From contig CM076943.1 of the NCBI GenBank assembly GCA_039566865.1, positions 16,416,001 through 16,480,000 on the forward strand: a DNA stretch of 64,000 nt, read 5' to 3'. Shown here one piece after another: positions 10,949 to 22,857 of this stretch; position 1 is the stretch's first letter, and every line of letters starts with the position of its first letter. Both the position numbers and the translations under genes were made by a program. The notes beneath the pieces are model-generated. The model was not told where the DNA came from and did not search any database. It saw only the letters and a list, made by a program, of their open reading frames with translations. Source of the DNA: Aurelia coerulea. Its lineage: Eukaryota; Cnidaria; Scyphozoa; Semaeostomeae; Ulmaridae.

Positions 10949-11183
10949 CCGTTTACACTATGCCGGCATAGTTATTACTTGAATGCGGGACGAAGTGAAT
11001 ACGGCATGATAACTGGCTTCGTCGCTCAACCGGCATAGTGTAAAAGGCGAATACGGCAATACTTTATGTCGGATTCACATCGAGGAGATAATCTGGCAAC
11101 TGAGAGCATGCGCCTTGACTAATCCTCGCTTTGCGCATGGTCAAAACCTATCTCATTCATTTTGTGCCGGTATAGTATAAACG
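10949..11183. repeat. MITE-like repeat with CCGTTTACACTATGCCGGCA ends
   Basis: The left end CCGTTTACACTATGCCGGCA is inverted at the right as TGCCGGTATAGTATAAACGG. Two further copies of the CGGCATAGT and CGAATACGGCA motifs are inside. No target duplication was identified. Confidence 0.55.
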
Positions 11184-12169
11184 GTGATTCCTTTCTGTGA
11201 TCTTCTGTGTAACTTCACCTTCACCTTCCAGCCTCCTATAAATCATTTAAAAAGTGCAGTTCTAGTAAGCAGTAATATGAAGTTTGATTTTGCATTGGGT
11301 GACTGCTTTAACCGTCGCCTGTCATAGAATGCACTGTGGTCAGTTTTTTGCTCCTATACTTTCTTAATAGAATTTGGGAAAAGCAACCTCGACCAGGAGT
11401 TATTCCAGCTCACTGTTTCATAAGGAGCGACTCATCCCGTATTCTGTTTGCAGAATCTTAATCAGCAGGCATCACAGTCCCATCTGATACCAAATTTGTT
11501 TTGCAGTCTTTATAGGCAAAATACTTTGAATAATTCCCAAGAGAACGAGCACACTTAAGTCAGCAAATTTCATAATGCTTTAAGTTCTGCTCTCAAATCT
11601 GTTTTAAATCAAATGATACCTAGCATGCAGTATTTTCAATAAAATGTTAGTTCTTCAGGTGCCAGAATAGCCTATGTATAAAATTGCTTCAAGAATTTCT
11701 GTATTAGAATCAACGGACAAGCTTTCATCAGAACAGAGTTTTATTCAAAGTGATAGTAGGTAAGAAAGATTTGACCGGGGATTTCACAAATCGTGCGGTT
11801 GTAACGTTGCATTGGCACTATCAAGAGACTCAAGAAGATCTCTCCTTTATGCCTCGTCAGTGCAATGAAAAATTTTCCGTGACCTGAACACCGTGTGACT
11901 GTGTTCCATAACTGTGTGAGTATTGAATAAGAACAGTTTATGACAGTGAACATCTCATTTCTTTCACTTGAAATGTAATGGTCCCATCTATCATAATAAA
12001 TTAAAAGATAGAAACCCCATCAAGATTTACAATGTTTGGTTTAACTAAATGCAACGATACACTGATATGTAGTTTATGTGATTATATTGTCTGCAGTTCC
12101 AAAACTTGTGAAAACGTGAAGATGGCGATAAAAGGAAAACTTTTGTTAGCCTGTGTTCCAAACCACTTG
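11184..12169. other. No recognisable feature
   Basis: About 1 kb of AT-rich sequence. The 70-codon minus ORF at 11741-11953 has no features I recognise. Confidence 0.35.
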
Positions 12170-13600
12170 CAAAGGAAAGTGGTCTGTGTAATGGAGCGGT
12201 AATCCGTGTTCAGAAATTTTCTTCAGAATCTGAAGAAAAATTAGCGCAACTGATAACTCGCATAATTACAATTTGTTTTGTTATCAGAAGGAAAAGCCTG
12301 TCTCGTGCGAAGAACTCACATTACAATACAAAGAATAGGAAATTTCAAGGTCTGCTAATCCTATGACTTTTTACCATCAAAGAATAGGAGATTTGAATGC
12401 ATGCTAATCGTACAGAGTTTTTACACCCGTACAAATTGATAACGATCAGCCCAAATATGGGAATCATTCGTCGTACATAGCCGAATGCTCGTGGCCCATT
12501 GCCGAAACCGCCAAAGCCTCATTTTCACGGACCAATCAGACGGCTAAAAAGCGAAGGAGACCCGTGAAGATTTTGCTAAATTTTACCTACCTTCAAAAAA
12601 CGCAAACAGGACAAAAACTGCTTGAGATTTCCCGAATTTTCTTAAAGCAATCTTCTCTCCAGATGTTTGGGAGTACAAGTTTGGATGCCGGTTAAAATAT
12701 CTCCAGGATTGGCGGAGTTATTGCCTCTCCAATAGACAAAATCGGCGAAGGCTTGTCGAGACCTGTTTACGCCACTAGAAGTCAAGTGATAAAGCCTCTT
12801 GATAAAACCTCTTTTTTATAAGTTATTTCGCAATGAGCAAACTTGTGCCATGAATGCAAAAAGTAGTACAATACAGAAACTTCCCTAGAGTATTGCCACA
12901 TGACTTGAAATGCGCGAACAAGCCTTTGTAGACTTTTCAATTCATATAGAAACCGTAGGGGCATTGAATCTTTAGTAAAAAAAAAATTAGCGAAAGACAA
13001 TAGCAAGAACAATTGAAAACGCAGATTGTGGCGTTTTCGGGTCGTTCTTACAACAATCACTATTGTTATTACTATTGTCTCCCGGCCAGAATTTCTATTG
13101 TTCAAGGTTCAGTGCCTTATCGGTTTGTTTGTGGCCATAACTCCTCCAATCCTGGAGATATTTTAACCTGTATCCAAACTTGTACTTCCAAACATCTGGA
13201 GAGTAGATTGCTTTAAAAAAAATCGGGAAATCTCTAGCAGTTTTTTGTCCTGATTGCGTTTTATGAAGGTAGGTAAAATTTAGAAAAATCTTCACGGGTT
13301 TCTTTTGTCTCCTTCACTTTTTAGCCGTCTGATTGGTCCGTGACAATGAGGCTTTGGCGGTTTCGACCATGGGCCACGAGAAATCGGGTATGTACGACGA
13401 ATGATTCCTATGCTGATCAGCCCTGGTTTGTTTCAAACACACATATTCACAAAGACACCCGTTGTATTGATCACCGACTTCATTGCAGCCAATCAGATGC
13501 GTGAAAGAATGTCCTGAATTATTTCGCAATTCATTTCATCGTCTGAACACAGATTATCCCTCCGTTACACAGACCACTTTCCTTCTCCAGGCTAACTTTT
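12170..13600. repeat. Long inverted repeat, about 450-bp arms
   Basis: 12170-12725 and 13135-13600 are diverged reverse complements. Shared blocks include AGTGGTCTGTGTAA, TTTTGGCGGTTTCG-type sequence, CCAATCAGACGGCTAAAA and CCAATCCTGGAGATATTTTAACC with their inverses. The 400-bp spacer has no gene. The ORFs at 13095-13529 are read through one arm. Probably a foldback DNA transposon. Confidence 0.7.
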
Positions 13601-14120
13601 ATGCGAATTTGGGTAACTTCGAGCCCCGAAGCTGAGAAAGTTGTGGAGAGTGAATAACAGTCCTTCTTCTTACAGCTGTGAATTTTCTACCATGGGTACC
13701 AGACTCTCAAAGATAAAATTTTCATTTTATTACAGTATGGTATCCAGGGTATGAATTTAGCAATACTGGACCTTAAAGGGTATTGACATGGTTAATAGCT
13801 GACCAGGGCCAAGATGAATATACAATCTATTGTATCTGACAACTTTGAAACATGTGGTTTAATTTTGTGGCAAAGTAAAGCATCGGTTTGTGTGTGCGTT
13901 TCTAAGCCCATTTATAGCAGCTTGTCAATATGGCTATGCTCGAAACGTCGTGCTTATTTCAATTCGCATCAAAGTGCTTATATTTTACTTTATTTCCTTG
14001 TTTATCATTGTACAATTGCACTACACGCAACAAGAAGATTTTTTGGATCATTTTAACGTTTATCAGCGTGACACAGGACCTTTACTCAGACTTTTTTAGC
14101 TGGTCCTGTCGCCTTGACTC

Positions 14121-15101
14121 ATGCCGTCACTCAAGCAAGTTATTCAAGAGATTCGACGTGACCTCAAACAGTTTACTCAACATTTCTCTCAAGACATCAT
14201 CCTCGCATCGTATGAACTCTCTACTGCAACGTTTAAGAAAACGAGATTCACAAGCCATGTCCATTTTCTTGGTAGATGTTTGCGATCTAAAATCATACCA
14301 ATCGGATTCAGGATCAAATTTCACTCATCGTCTCATTCCAACACCATCCAGAAACATTTAAACTCCTGTTCATGGAACCTCATACGCTCCACACCTCAAG
14401 ATTACCAAATGATCATCAAGGATCATTCAGGTAAGTTACCTAATTTAGTTAACCGCCTTCAGTTTTTTTGTAATAATTATGAAATATTTCTTTCCATACG
14501 CAGGAAGATACATGAGCTTAATAAAACCCTATACAACGATCTTAAGGAAACTAAGGACCATAAATTTGAGGAACTTCGAAACACTTTTTATCCTAACAGA
14601 AATTTCACTTCTAGCAATAATCAGGAGAAGAACATCGTTCAAACAATACCAGCAGCTTTGCCTTTGACGAAACAAGAAAGGAATGTTTTAAACAAAGGAC
14701 TGAAATTCATTCCACTGAAGCAAAACGTGGACGAATTTCAAGCGAAACATGATACAGAATCATTTTTCCGCCGCCTTCGCCTCAAGACACATTTTCACAA
14801 CAAAGACTCAGAAGAATCATCGCAAGAATCCACAGAATCTACAGCTTCCGGTGTTGAAACAGTGAGAGTACCACCATCGATAGCCTTTTCCCGAAAAAAT
14901 CAGCCTGGACCCCCAAGCCTGGCAAACATTCAGCTCTCGACCTCTACATAGACAAATGCAGATATGAGATCTCACAAATTGATTTTAAAGCGAAATGCAA
15001 AAGGTCTAATTTAACTCCACAAGAATGGTCTGCGCTTAAACAAACGCAGAGCGAACGATCGCACGAAGAGCAGAAGACGCAGAGCTTAGTGCCAATAAAA
15101 A
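14121..15101 (+). pseudogene. Penelope element ORF, N-terminal region
   Basis: The frame is open from the Met at 14121 to 14951 (276 codons) and continues with a frame change to about 15100 (CRYEISQIDF, NLTPQEWSALK). That last block matches the region just ahead of the Penelope RT domain. The N-terminal part is basic with a predicted helical IRRKIHELNKTLYNDLKET stretch and no enzymatic motif. A Ser/Glu-rich linker (SEESSQESTESTAS) sits at about residues 232-245. About 180 bp of unrelated, promoter-like sequence (15102-15285) breaks it from the RT. Confidence 0.7.
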
Positions 15102-15279
15102 AGTATGTAAAATTCATCGCTCTATACGTGTGCAAAAAATTTTGAGTTTTTGCGAAAGTATATTTTCGTCGCGAGGAAAAAACGAGGGTGTGGTTTTCTC
15201 CACAGCAAACCCCTCCTTCCGCCATTATCATCAGATGACGCCATAGAAATAGAGCTCTCTGATTGGCTAGTCAACCAAG

Positions 15280-15993
15280 ATGGCGTCATATGTAAACAAA
15301 CCAAAGGTCCTATTGTTACAAAATCTGCCCTTGTTCATTGAAGAGGAAAATTCACAGCTACAAACACAATCATACGAAAATTTTCCGAAAAATGTAACCA
15401 AGTCATTCAACAAGACAATCATCAACGCAATCAAAGAAGAAGTGCACCTGGAAAATTTACCCACAAAGATCCATAAACTCAATAATCCTGGCCGCCCAAT
15501 TGTATCAGCTGTCTCCTGCCCTACCTCACAAATCGGCTCCTACCTCGATAGCATTTTTACACCAATCAACCAGCAACTGCCAACCTATGTCAAGGACACA
15601 TCACATGCCCTACGCTTATTTAAGGATTCAAATTCAATGGCCCATACCATTTCCTGTTTACTATGGATGTCAAGTCATTGTACACCTCTTGTACACCCTT
15701 GTACGCCTCAAAGAAGTACCCATCTACCAGAATTGTGGTTAAAAACAGACCCATATGTAGAGAATTTCGGATGAAAAAACCCATCCATATGAGCGGCACG
15801 TCCAGTACAACTTAACAATGAAGTACCCCCCCCCCCCCGGGTTGTACACATGCATTCCACATGCAGATGGATTAATAGCATTGAAATTCTTCCTGGAGCA
15901 ACGCCCTAAACAGTATCCACCAACCAACACTCTTCTTCGGCTCGCCGAGCTCGTTCTTACCACAAATACGTTCTCCTTCAATGGTGCCTTCTA
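15280..15993 (+). pseudogene. Penelope reverse transcriptase, fingers and palm front
   Basis: Reads PTKIHKLNNPGRPIVSAVSC and SYLDSIFTPI, the Penelope RT1-RT2 signature, then DTSHALRLFKDSN. The palm motif TMDVKSLYT appears only as degraded CLLWMSSHCTP (the DNA still spells a MDVKSLYT-like frame). After the 156-bp inserted remnant at 15686-15841 the frame resumes as IPHADGLIALKFFLEQRP, then LRLAELVLTTNTFSFNGAF. It stops at the LINE insertion at 15994. The catalytic second half follows from 17147. Confidence 0.8.
15686..15841. mobile_element. hAT-like remnant with C-run terminus
   Basis: The right end GAAGTACCCCC...CCGGG is the terminus of the CCCGGGGGGGTACT family seen at 29499 and 33240. TTGTACAC is present just right of it (15842-15849) and twice at the left (15678-15696), giving an 8-bp target duplication. 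The left terminus itself is eroded. Confidence 0.6.
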
Positions 15994-17146
15994 TTATTAT
16001 TATTATTATTATTAACAATTTCTTTTACGTTGGCAAGATAAAAAAAATATATATAGCTAATAAGCTAATTAACGCCAACAAATAAGTTAAAACTTAATTT
16101 ACAATTTTTTACTTTAAAACCTACAAAAACCCTAAATCTTTAATGAAAACTTTGCACAATCTGCAGATGCAAGTATTTCCATGCCATAATTTTATTTTTC
16201 GCTTGAATTCAAATAATGTGTTGGAATCTTTAATTTCCTTTGGCAACGAGGACCACAAAAGGTGACATCTGTACTGAATATTTTCTATTCCGTATGTTGT
16301 TGTCTTTATATTCGGCAACTGCAAATGATTCTCACTTCTCAAACTGTAGTGAATATTTCTCTCAGTAAAAATGTTTTTCATAAATTTTGGATTTAAATTG
16401 TTTTTTGTTTTGAATATTTCAAGCATTAGCAATTGCAGATTGTGCTGATGAATGGTAACATATTTTTTCTTCAACTTTTCTAGCTCTGATATACTATCTC
16501 TGCATACCAATCGCAGTGCTCTTTCGTGAATGCGATTTAATTTTGAATTAGTTGACCTATCATTAAACATCCATACAAGTGGGCAATAATTGAATTGTGC
16601 CCTGATGAAGGAATTCATTAAAATTTCTGATTTGATAGGATCAATGTAATTAGACAAGCGAGCCAGTGCGTGAAGCTTTTGGTTAGCCTTTTTATATAAA
16701 TCTTCAACATGTTTTTTGAAACTTAATTTCTTATCAAAAGTCACACCTAGCAGCTTTTCATAATCACTTTCCTTAATTCTTGAATTTCCAATTGTGACCG
16801 TTGTTTCGGTGCTTTTATCACCAAATATCATCAGGTGGCACTTATCATTATTTAGCTTCAAAAAGTTGTTAGAAAACCATTTTACTATCACAGAGCTGTC
16901 TGCTTCTAATTGTCTAACAATAGTATCAAGATCCGCATGGCATGCAAAGATTGTGGTATCATCAGCATAGTTACATATCTTTGTGTGATATGCAAAAAAG
17001 AAGATATCATTTATGAAGATGTTAAATAGCAAAGGCCCCAGGACCGACCCTTGCGGTACTCCAACTTTAATTTCTTTCCAGTCACTAAAATAGCTGTTGA
17101 TCTTTACTCTCTGTTGATAGCTGTTGATCTTTACTCTCTGTTGTTC
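15994..17146 (-). pseudogene. 5'-truncated CR1/Jockey-type LINE inside the Penelope element
   Basis: On the minus strand the frame holds GVPQGSVLGPLLFNIFINDI, CNYADDTTIF (catalytic YADD), FSNNFLKLNNDKCHLMIFG, LLGVTFDKKLSF, FNYCPLVWMF, LNRIHERALRLV and a C-terminal CICRLCK. These are the palm, thumb and tail of a CR1/Jockey-group RT and appear intact for over 300 codons. The endonuclease and RT fingers are absent. The 3' end is a (TAA)n tail at 15994-16014. TTCTAT on both sides of the insertion is a likely target duplication. A 26-bp direct duplication at 17092-17143 marks the 5' junction. Codons upstream of the junction belong to the Penelope antisense strand. Confidence 0.88.
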
Positions 17147-18349
17147 TATCTGCAAACATCCGGAGTTGCAATGGGTAGCAAACTTGGTCCCAGCTATGCA
17201 TGCCTGTTTGTTGGATATCAAAAACATCTGATCATGAATTCCTACCATGGACCATTTCCTTGCCTCGTCAAAAGATACATGGATGATATCATTGGTGCCA
17301 CTTCTCTCCCACTCGAGTCATTGCAAGAATTCATCGATTACACCAACAATTTCCACCCAGCTCTACAGTTTACCCACAATATCACCGAACAAAGCCTGCC
17401 TTTCCTGGACATTATGCTCAAAATTACAGATGACACAATTTCAACCACAAATTATTACAAAGAAACCGATACACATAGCTTTCTCGATTATGGTTCTTCA
17501 CACCCCAAAAAATGTAAAGATTCAATCCCTTATTCTCAGCTACGCCGTCTCCGCCGCATTTGCACCCATGAAGAAGATTTCCATTCTAAAGCAAATGAAA
17601 TGGCCTCTTTCCTCCACCAAAACAACTATCCAGAAACAGTAACTAATTCAGCCCTTGAGAGAGTTAAACGACTATCACAAGAAGATGCCTTACTGCCTGT
17701 TGACAGAAGCCAAACCAATAGCCGCATTCCTTTCACTCTCATCTACCATCCACTCAATAACAGGATAAAAAACATCATCTACAACAACTTTCGAATATTG
17801 CAAGATGACTCTCATACCAAGGATATATTTGAATTACCTCCTCTTATGGCCTTCCGAAGAGATAAGAACATCAGAGACACACTTTTCCGTACAAACCTCA
17901 AGACCAACGACCCACCAGGTAGCTTTCCGTGTAACCACCATCTTTGCCAAACATGCACACACATCAACAGCTCTACAACTATCACTAATGGAAACAGAAA
18001 TTTCACCATCCGATCTACATTCACGTGTTCCTCTTCGTCCGTCGTTTATTGCATTACCTGCACCAAATGCAACATTCTGTATATTGGAGAGACGTCGAGA
18101 CAAATCAACAACAGATTCGGAGAACATTTGAGGAATGTTAGAAACAAGACACATTTAGAAGAACAGCATGAAAAAGATCCGGACAGCAACATTTCACACC
18201 ATTTCAACCTACCAAACCATTCTACAGATGATATGTCAATTATCGGCCTCCTATATGCATCTACAGAAAGCACTAAAGAAAAACATTGGAGAAACGGATC
18301 ATTTTTAAACTTGAAGCGTTGTATCCTTCAGGACTCAACAAGCAATTGA
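17147..18349 (+). pseudogene. Penelope RT catalytic half plus GIY-YIG endonuclease
   Basis: SGVAMGSKLGPSYACLFVG is the Penelope motif just ahead of the active site. KRYMDDIIGA carries the catalytic aspartates, and LPFLDIMLKI and RLRRICTHEEDF follow. Next comes the linker NIRDTLFRTNL with SFPCNHHLCQTC, then the GIY-YIG domain YCITCTKCNILYIGETSRQ with NRFGEHLRNV. At about 18280 the frame shifts: the displayed tail is out of frame, and the true end (EKRIIFKLEALYPSGLNKQL) lies in another frame. Joined to 15280-15993 it would form one RT. It is silenced by the LINE and the frameshift. Confidence 0.87.
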
Positions 18350-18775
18350 CATATCTCCAATAACATTCTATTTATCACAATTTTATTCCTACATCTCTTT
18401 CTTATTCTCAGTCCTCTTTACGTCACATCGATTCCCTTGATTACTATTCTTATCCTTCGAATCTGCCGTTCTTTTAGCTTGATTAGTGTCGGTCCTACTA
18501 ATATTTCTTTGCTTGATAACGGGCTATGCTCGAAACGTCGTGCTTATTTCAATTCGCATCAAAGTGCTTATATTTTACTTTATTTACTTGTTTATCATTG
18601 TACAATTGCACTGCACGCAACAAGAAGATTTGTTGTGTCAATATAAAGCTATGCCTATTCCTTTTAAATTAGCTGTTTTAAGAAGCTTCAATTTGGAATT
18701 ACTGTTGGTGCTATGAAATAAAATCCAGTCAATGTGCAGTAAGTAAAGAACTGTTCGGCAAACACTTGACACAAT

Positions 18776-21700
18776 TTAAGCATCTGCCAGGCGACGGAAT
18801 TGTTCCCTGTGATACTGAAATTGCTTTAGCTCTCTGCAATTTGGCCCTTCAAGTAATCGTAAAACTCGTACACAAAGCTGCTTTGTGACTGACCTTCGCC
18901 TTTCTGCAGCACTCTTAACAAATTTAGGCATGAGCAAATTCAGATAGTAAAGATCTCCTTTAACCAAATACTGTTGCTTCTCAATGTAGACTACAAGTTT
19001 CTCCAGAAGAGTCAGACCTTCTTCCGATTCACGAACCGATGGAATTGCTAACAAGCATATGGCAAGTTTGTTTTCAATGTCTGGCTCTTTGTTCCAAGGG
19101 TGCTGCTTCAGTGTTTGTACATTTTGCTTCAGTTGCTCTGCTAAACCACGCTTTATCATGTGATCACGCACTCTTAAAAGGAAGCAGACTTCTTTGTAAT
19201 ACTGCTGATCATTTTTACTGGTCTTGCTATCGACAATGTGGTTTAGATCTTGCAAGTCTCTTTTATTGAGGCGATTATTATATGATTCCTTCAGAAGCAG
19301 ACATTTTTCTGCAAATGGCCTTCTTTCATCTTCAGTCAAAATGTGAGTTGATTCTGTGGCAAACACTTTGTTCAAATGGCATAGATTTCTGAAATGGCTT
19401 TCACGTTCTTCGTCACTTATGATTTTCAAGTCAACCTCTTCTGACATAATTCTTATGATGATCTTTGCAAATTGCATGCGCTCTGTTAATTCTTGCTCTA
19501 CAGAGGCCCGTTCATAAGGTCGATTGTTCATGTTCTTCGTAGGTAGAGAATGAAATTTAGCAAATTCATAAAATTCAGTGCTGCTAGTGTACCTTGCAGT
19601 GAACTTAAAATTTTGCAAATAATCTATCAGCTTTAAAACATCGTATTTTGAAGCAACACCTAAAACATGATAAATGTTCTGTGGTCCCTCTGAATCGCAT
19701 AAGTCAAAGGCTTTATTGAGGATTCTAAAGCCTTCTTTGCTCTTTCCATTGTCTGCTTCATCCCGACCATGAAAGAGAAGACATTCAGCTACAGGAACGA
19801 GAGCATCTGAGACTCTCTCTGAACCGATGAAGCCAGATTCCTGGAGCTTAAGGTATGCATTCTTGAATTTGGAAAGGTCGAACTTGATAAATTTCTTCAG
19901 AACATGAACCATTGTCTCACAATGTTTAGCAGCTTGTGATGGAATAGCATTATCACACAAGTTAAAGGCTTCTTGAAGAATTGCGAGGCCTTGTTCCAAT
20001 TTGTTGTTGTCTCCTTCTTCTTTACCATTGTGCAAGAGACAATCAGCCAAAGGAATGAGAAAATCTTGGACTCTCGCCAAGGAAATACAGCTGCAGCTGT
20101 TTAACCTAATGTATGCATTCTTGAATTTGTTGAGGTCGTACTCGATTAACTTCTTCAGCACATCAACTATTCCACTGATTCCCTGGATATTTTCAATATT
20201 TCCATTTGCCTTTTGATTACAGCTTAATTCAAAAGCCTCTTTGAGAATTCTGAAGCCATCTAAAGACTCTTCAATCTTGTCAGCATCATTTTCATTACTG
20301 GTACCAAACAGGAGAAATTCTGCCAAAGGTAGCAGAAAATCTAGCACTCTCTCTGAAGAAACTAATCTAGATTTACGTAGCTTGGTGTATGCATTCTTGA
20401 ACTTGCAAAGGTCACAATTGATTAATGCTTTCAGAATAGGAACCATTTTCTTCACAACTTCAACTTTTTCTCGATGATCATCATTGCTGCATAACTCAAA
20501 AGCCTCTTGGAGAATTATGAAACCCTCTTCTATCTTTTGCCCGTCTCCTTCTCTACCAATGAGCAAAAAGTTTTCTGCCAAGGGTAAGTGAAATTCTTTG
20601 ATTCTTTTTACGGAGATATACCCAGCATTTTGTAGCCTTTTGTACTCACTCTTGAATTTGGCGAGGTCATGGGTACCAAATGTAATCATAACTTTAGGAG
20701 TATTCACCCCAAAATACCAGGATTTTTCTTGCAAAATGCATGCCTTTTCTAGAAGCTTAAATCCTTCATCCTTCTCCCCTGTACATTCAAGAAGAAATAA
20801 TCCCCAAGACATAAAAAAATTTGAAAGTTTAGGCTCTGAGTGTATCTCTGATCTTTCAGCTATTGCATAAGCTTCTCTGAACTCTACTTTTGCTTCCTCA
20901 ATTTTACCGGCAATTTTAAGACTGCTTGCATATCTTTCGTAGCAATCAACAGTAAAGAACCCATCACCAAAGTTGTCTCTTGAAACAGCAAGAGATTCTG
21001 CATAATACCGGCAACCTTCCTCTTCCCATCTCTTCCCAACAGCCATATGATATTTGCCTAGTAGCTTATTTGTTTTCATCATATAATAGGCCTTAACTTT
21101 TGCATCTGGAAGGTATTCACACTTCTCAAGCAGTGCTTTGAGTCTGTCCTGGAAACCGTCGATTGCCTGATGTGGGATTTTTTTAACGTAGACTTGTTTT
21201 GATAACATTCTTCTTTCAATCATCACGAATTCATAGTCATCCTGGTACGTAGTTTGCCCACTTTCTCCCTTCCATTCTAATTCATCTATGCACAGTTTTA
21301 TGGTATGTGAAACACTGCCATCAACGAAAAATTTTAAAAAGGCCTTAAAAAGATCACCAATGTCCTCTTCATTGACAAGGTAGCACAAGAAACGGAGCAG
21401 AAGGAAATACTCTGGGAAGTTTCTATCTAACGTCTTTCTTACTTCAGTAATAGTGGCAGAATTTTTCAACGGATTTTCCCACAGGAATTTCAAAAGGTAG
21501 ACTAGATTCTCCAAAATCGAGCCATTTCGTCGGAAGCTCAAAATACATTGCGTGCCTCCTTCTTTGCTAAATGAATCCTGACTTGTCTTGAAGAGATAGT
21601 CAATATAAACGGTGATTAATTTCATTTGGTATCTTCGCTTTTCATTGGAAGTGCACTTCTTCCTTTGGATGTACTCCTTCATAAACGGGTGTAATGACTC

Positions 21701-22689
21701 ACCATTCTCGTTAGATCTGTCTACTATTCCTTTGTCTCTCAAACGCTTTATTGAAGCCATAGCTTTGCTCATGACCATGCCCAGCTTATCACATAATGTC
21801 TTGGCAAGATTGAAGCTAAAGGAAGCAGGGAAAACTGACAGTGCTTTAACTACATCCATGTCATCCTTGTTAAGTGATTGAAAAGATATATCAAAAAGCT
21901 TATTGATGTAGGAATAGTTTCCTTCTGCAGCCTCAAAAGGAGCTTCTTGCACGCAGGTGACAAAGCCTGCCTCTTCGTCTTCGTCAATGATCTCATTGAG
22001 AGCCAATGCAAGAATTCTCAGAATGTAGGGAACTCCCCGGCACTTTTCAACAAGTAGGCCCATATGCTTCATTTTGCTTTTGTCAAGCGTTCTCTCTAAG
22101 AATATATTTGAGTCTTCTTCAGAGAATTTCAAAAGATTAATATTTTTCACTTTGGGAAATGATATCTCGTTTGCTTTTCCTCTGGAGCTTGCAACTATTT
22201 TGACATGATTTTCTGCATTTTTAGAAATCATTAGTAAGAGATGTTTCAGTGCTTTGCTTCTGTCTGAGTGCAACTCATCAGAACTGACAAATTCATCGGC
22301 ATTATCCAGTATGATCAATGTCTTCTGATTTTGGCTTGCATATGATCGAAATCTCCTCTCCAACTGTACTGATCTTTCACCTTCTTTGATCTGACTGATA
22401 TCAATGTTCAATTCTGAGAGGATCGTAGCACAAATTTTTTGAAATACTTTGTCAAACTGGCTGTCAAATGCTACTTCTCTCATGTCAATCCAGATGGTGT
22501 ATTGAAATTGCTCTTTGACTTGATGGGCAAAGTTCACGGAAAGAGCAGATTTGCCAAAACATGGTCCACCATGTATCACGATGAGCTGACTTGCTTTTTC
22601 TATGTCTGATCTTAGCATTGCCAATACATCTTCTCTACCAATAAAATTTTCATCTCTTTGGGGCAGCTTAATGATACGCTGGTGTTCGT
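18776..22689 (-). CDS. NLR-type NB-ARC protein with TPR-like repeats, terminal exon
   Basis: Probable innate-immune STAND ATPase, cytoplasmic. The exon begins after a CAG acceptor at 22690-22691 and encodes 1303 residues to the stop at 18776. Counting from its first full codon: NFIGRE at about 14-19 is the usual STAND pre-P-loop motif, the P-loop GGPCFGKS is at 40-47, Walker B LIILDNAD at 124-131, an SSR sensor at 166-168, and the CRGVPYIL GxP motif at about 216-223. A winged-helix region follows to about 345. Residues 560-670 look TPR-like. Then four tandem repeats of about 88 residues (about 672-1025) each start with KFK.AY.KL and contain a P.AE..L...EEG..IL.EAF.LC core. There is no frameshift or stop, unlike the transposons around it. 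The start lies in upstream exons. The exact family name is not assigned. Confidence 0.88.
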
Positions 22690-22857
22690 CTGAGGTAAAG
22701 AATGAAATTATGATAAGACTTTATGAATTATTGAGATAATGCAGTGCTAAAATATGCAGTGATGAATATTTCTTAAATCGTTCGATTGGATCAATTTTCT
22801 TACTTTATCTGAATTCCTTATTTATGATATCCTTTCAGCTAGAAAATAACTGTTTAA
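22690..22857. other. NLR intron, 3' part
   Basis: On the minus strand a TTTACCTCAG acceptor precedes the terminal exon. The intron runs to 27225 and is filled with the repeats listed separately. Confidence 0.7.

Larger units (their letters stand above)
13932..18630 (+). mobile_element. Near full-length Penelope-like element with direct terminal repeats
   Basis: A 109-bp repeat at 13932-14040 recurs in direct orientation at 18522-18630 with about two visible differences. Between the repeats lie, in order, a Penelope N-terminal ORF, the RT domain and a GIY-YIG endonuclease, all on the plus strand. Each repeat begins GGCTATGCTCGAAACGTCG, the stem II and GAAAC half of a hammerhead. At the right copy it is preceded by TTGATAAC, a degenerate form of the CTGATGA core. 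The body is interrupted by a hAT-like remnant (15686-15841) and a LINE (15994-17146) and has a late frameshift, so it is inactive. The near-identical repeats suggest a moderately recent insertion. Confidence 0.85.

Noticed and set aside
17051..17146. N-terminal extension of the Penelope RT ORF
   Set aside because: These codons are antisense LINE; Penelope sequence starts at about 17147.
16121..17248. The LINE ORF as one 375-residue protein
   Set aside because: Its first 50 or so residues are antisense Penelope sequence across an insertion junction; the RT portion alone is real and is 5'-truncated.
13932..18630. LTR retrotransposon or endogenous retrovirus
   Set aside because: Direct repeats flank it, but the RT motifs and GIY-YIG endonuclease are Penelope-type; no gag, protease, integrase or envelope is present.
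20001..21881. Plus-strand ORFs across the NLR exon
   Set aside because: Shadows of the minus-strand repeats; the repeat structure explains their recurrence.
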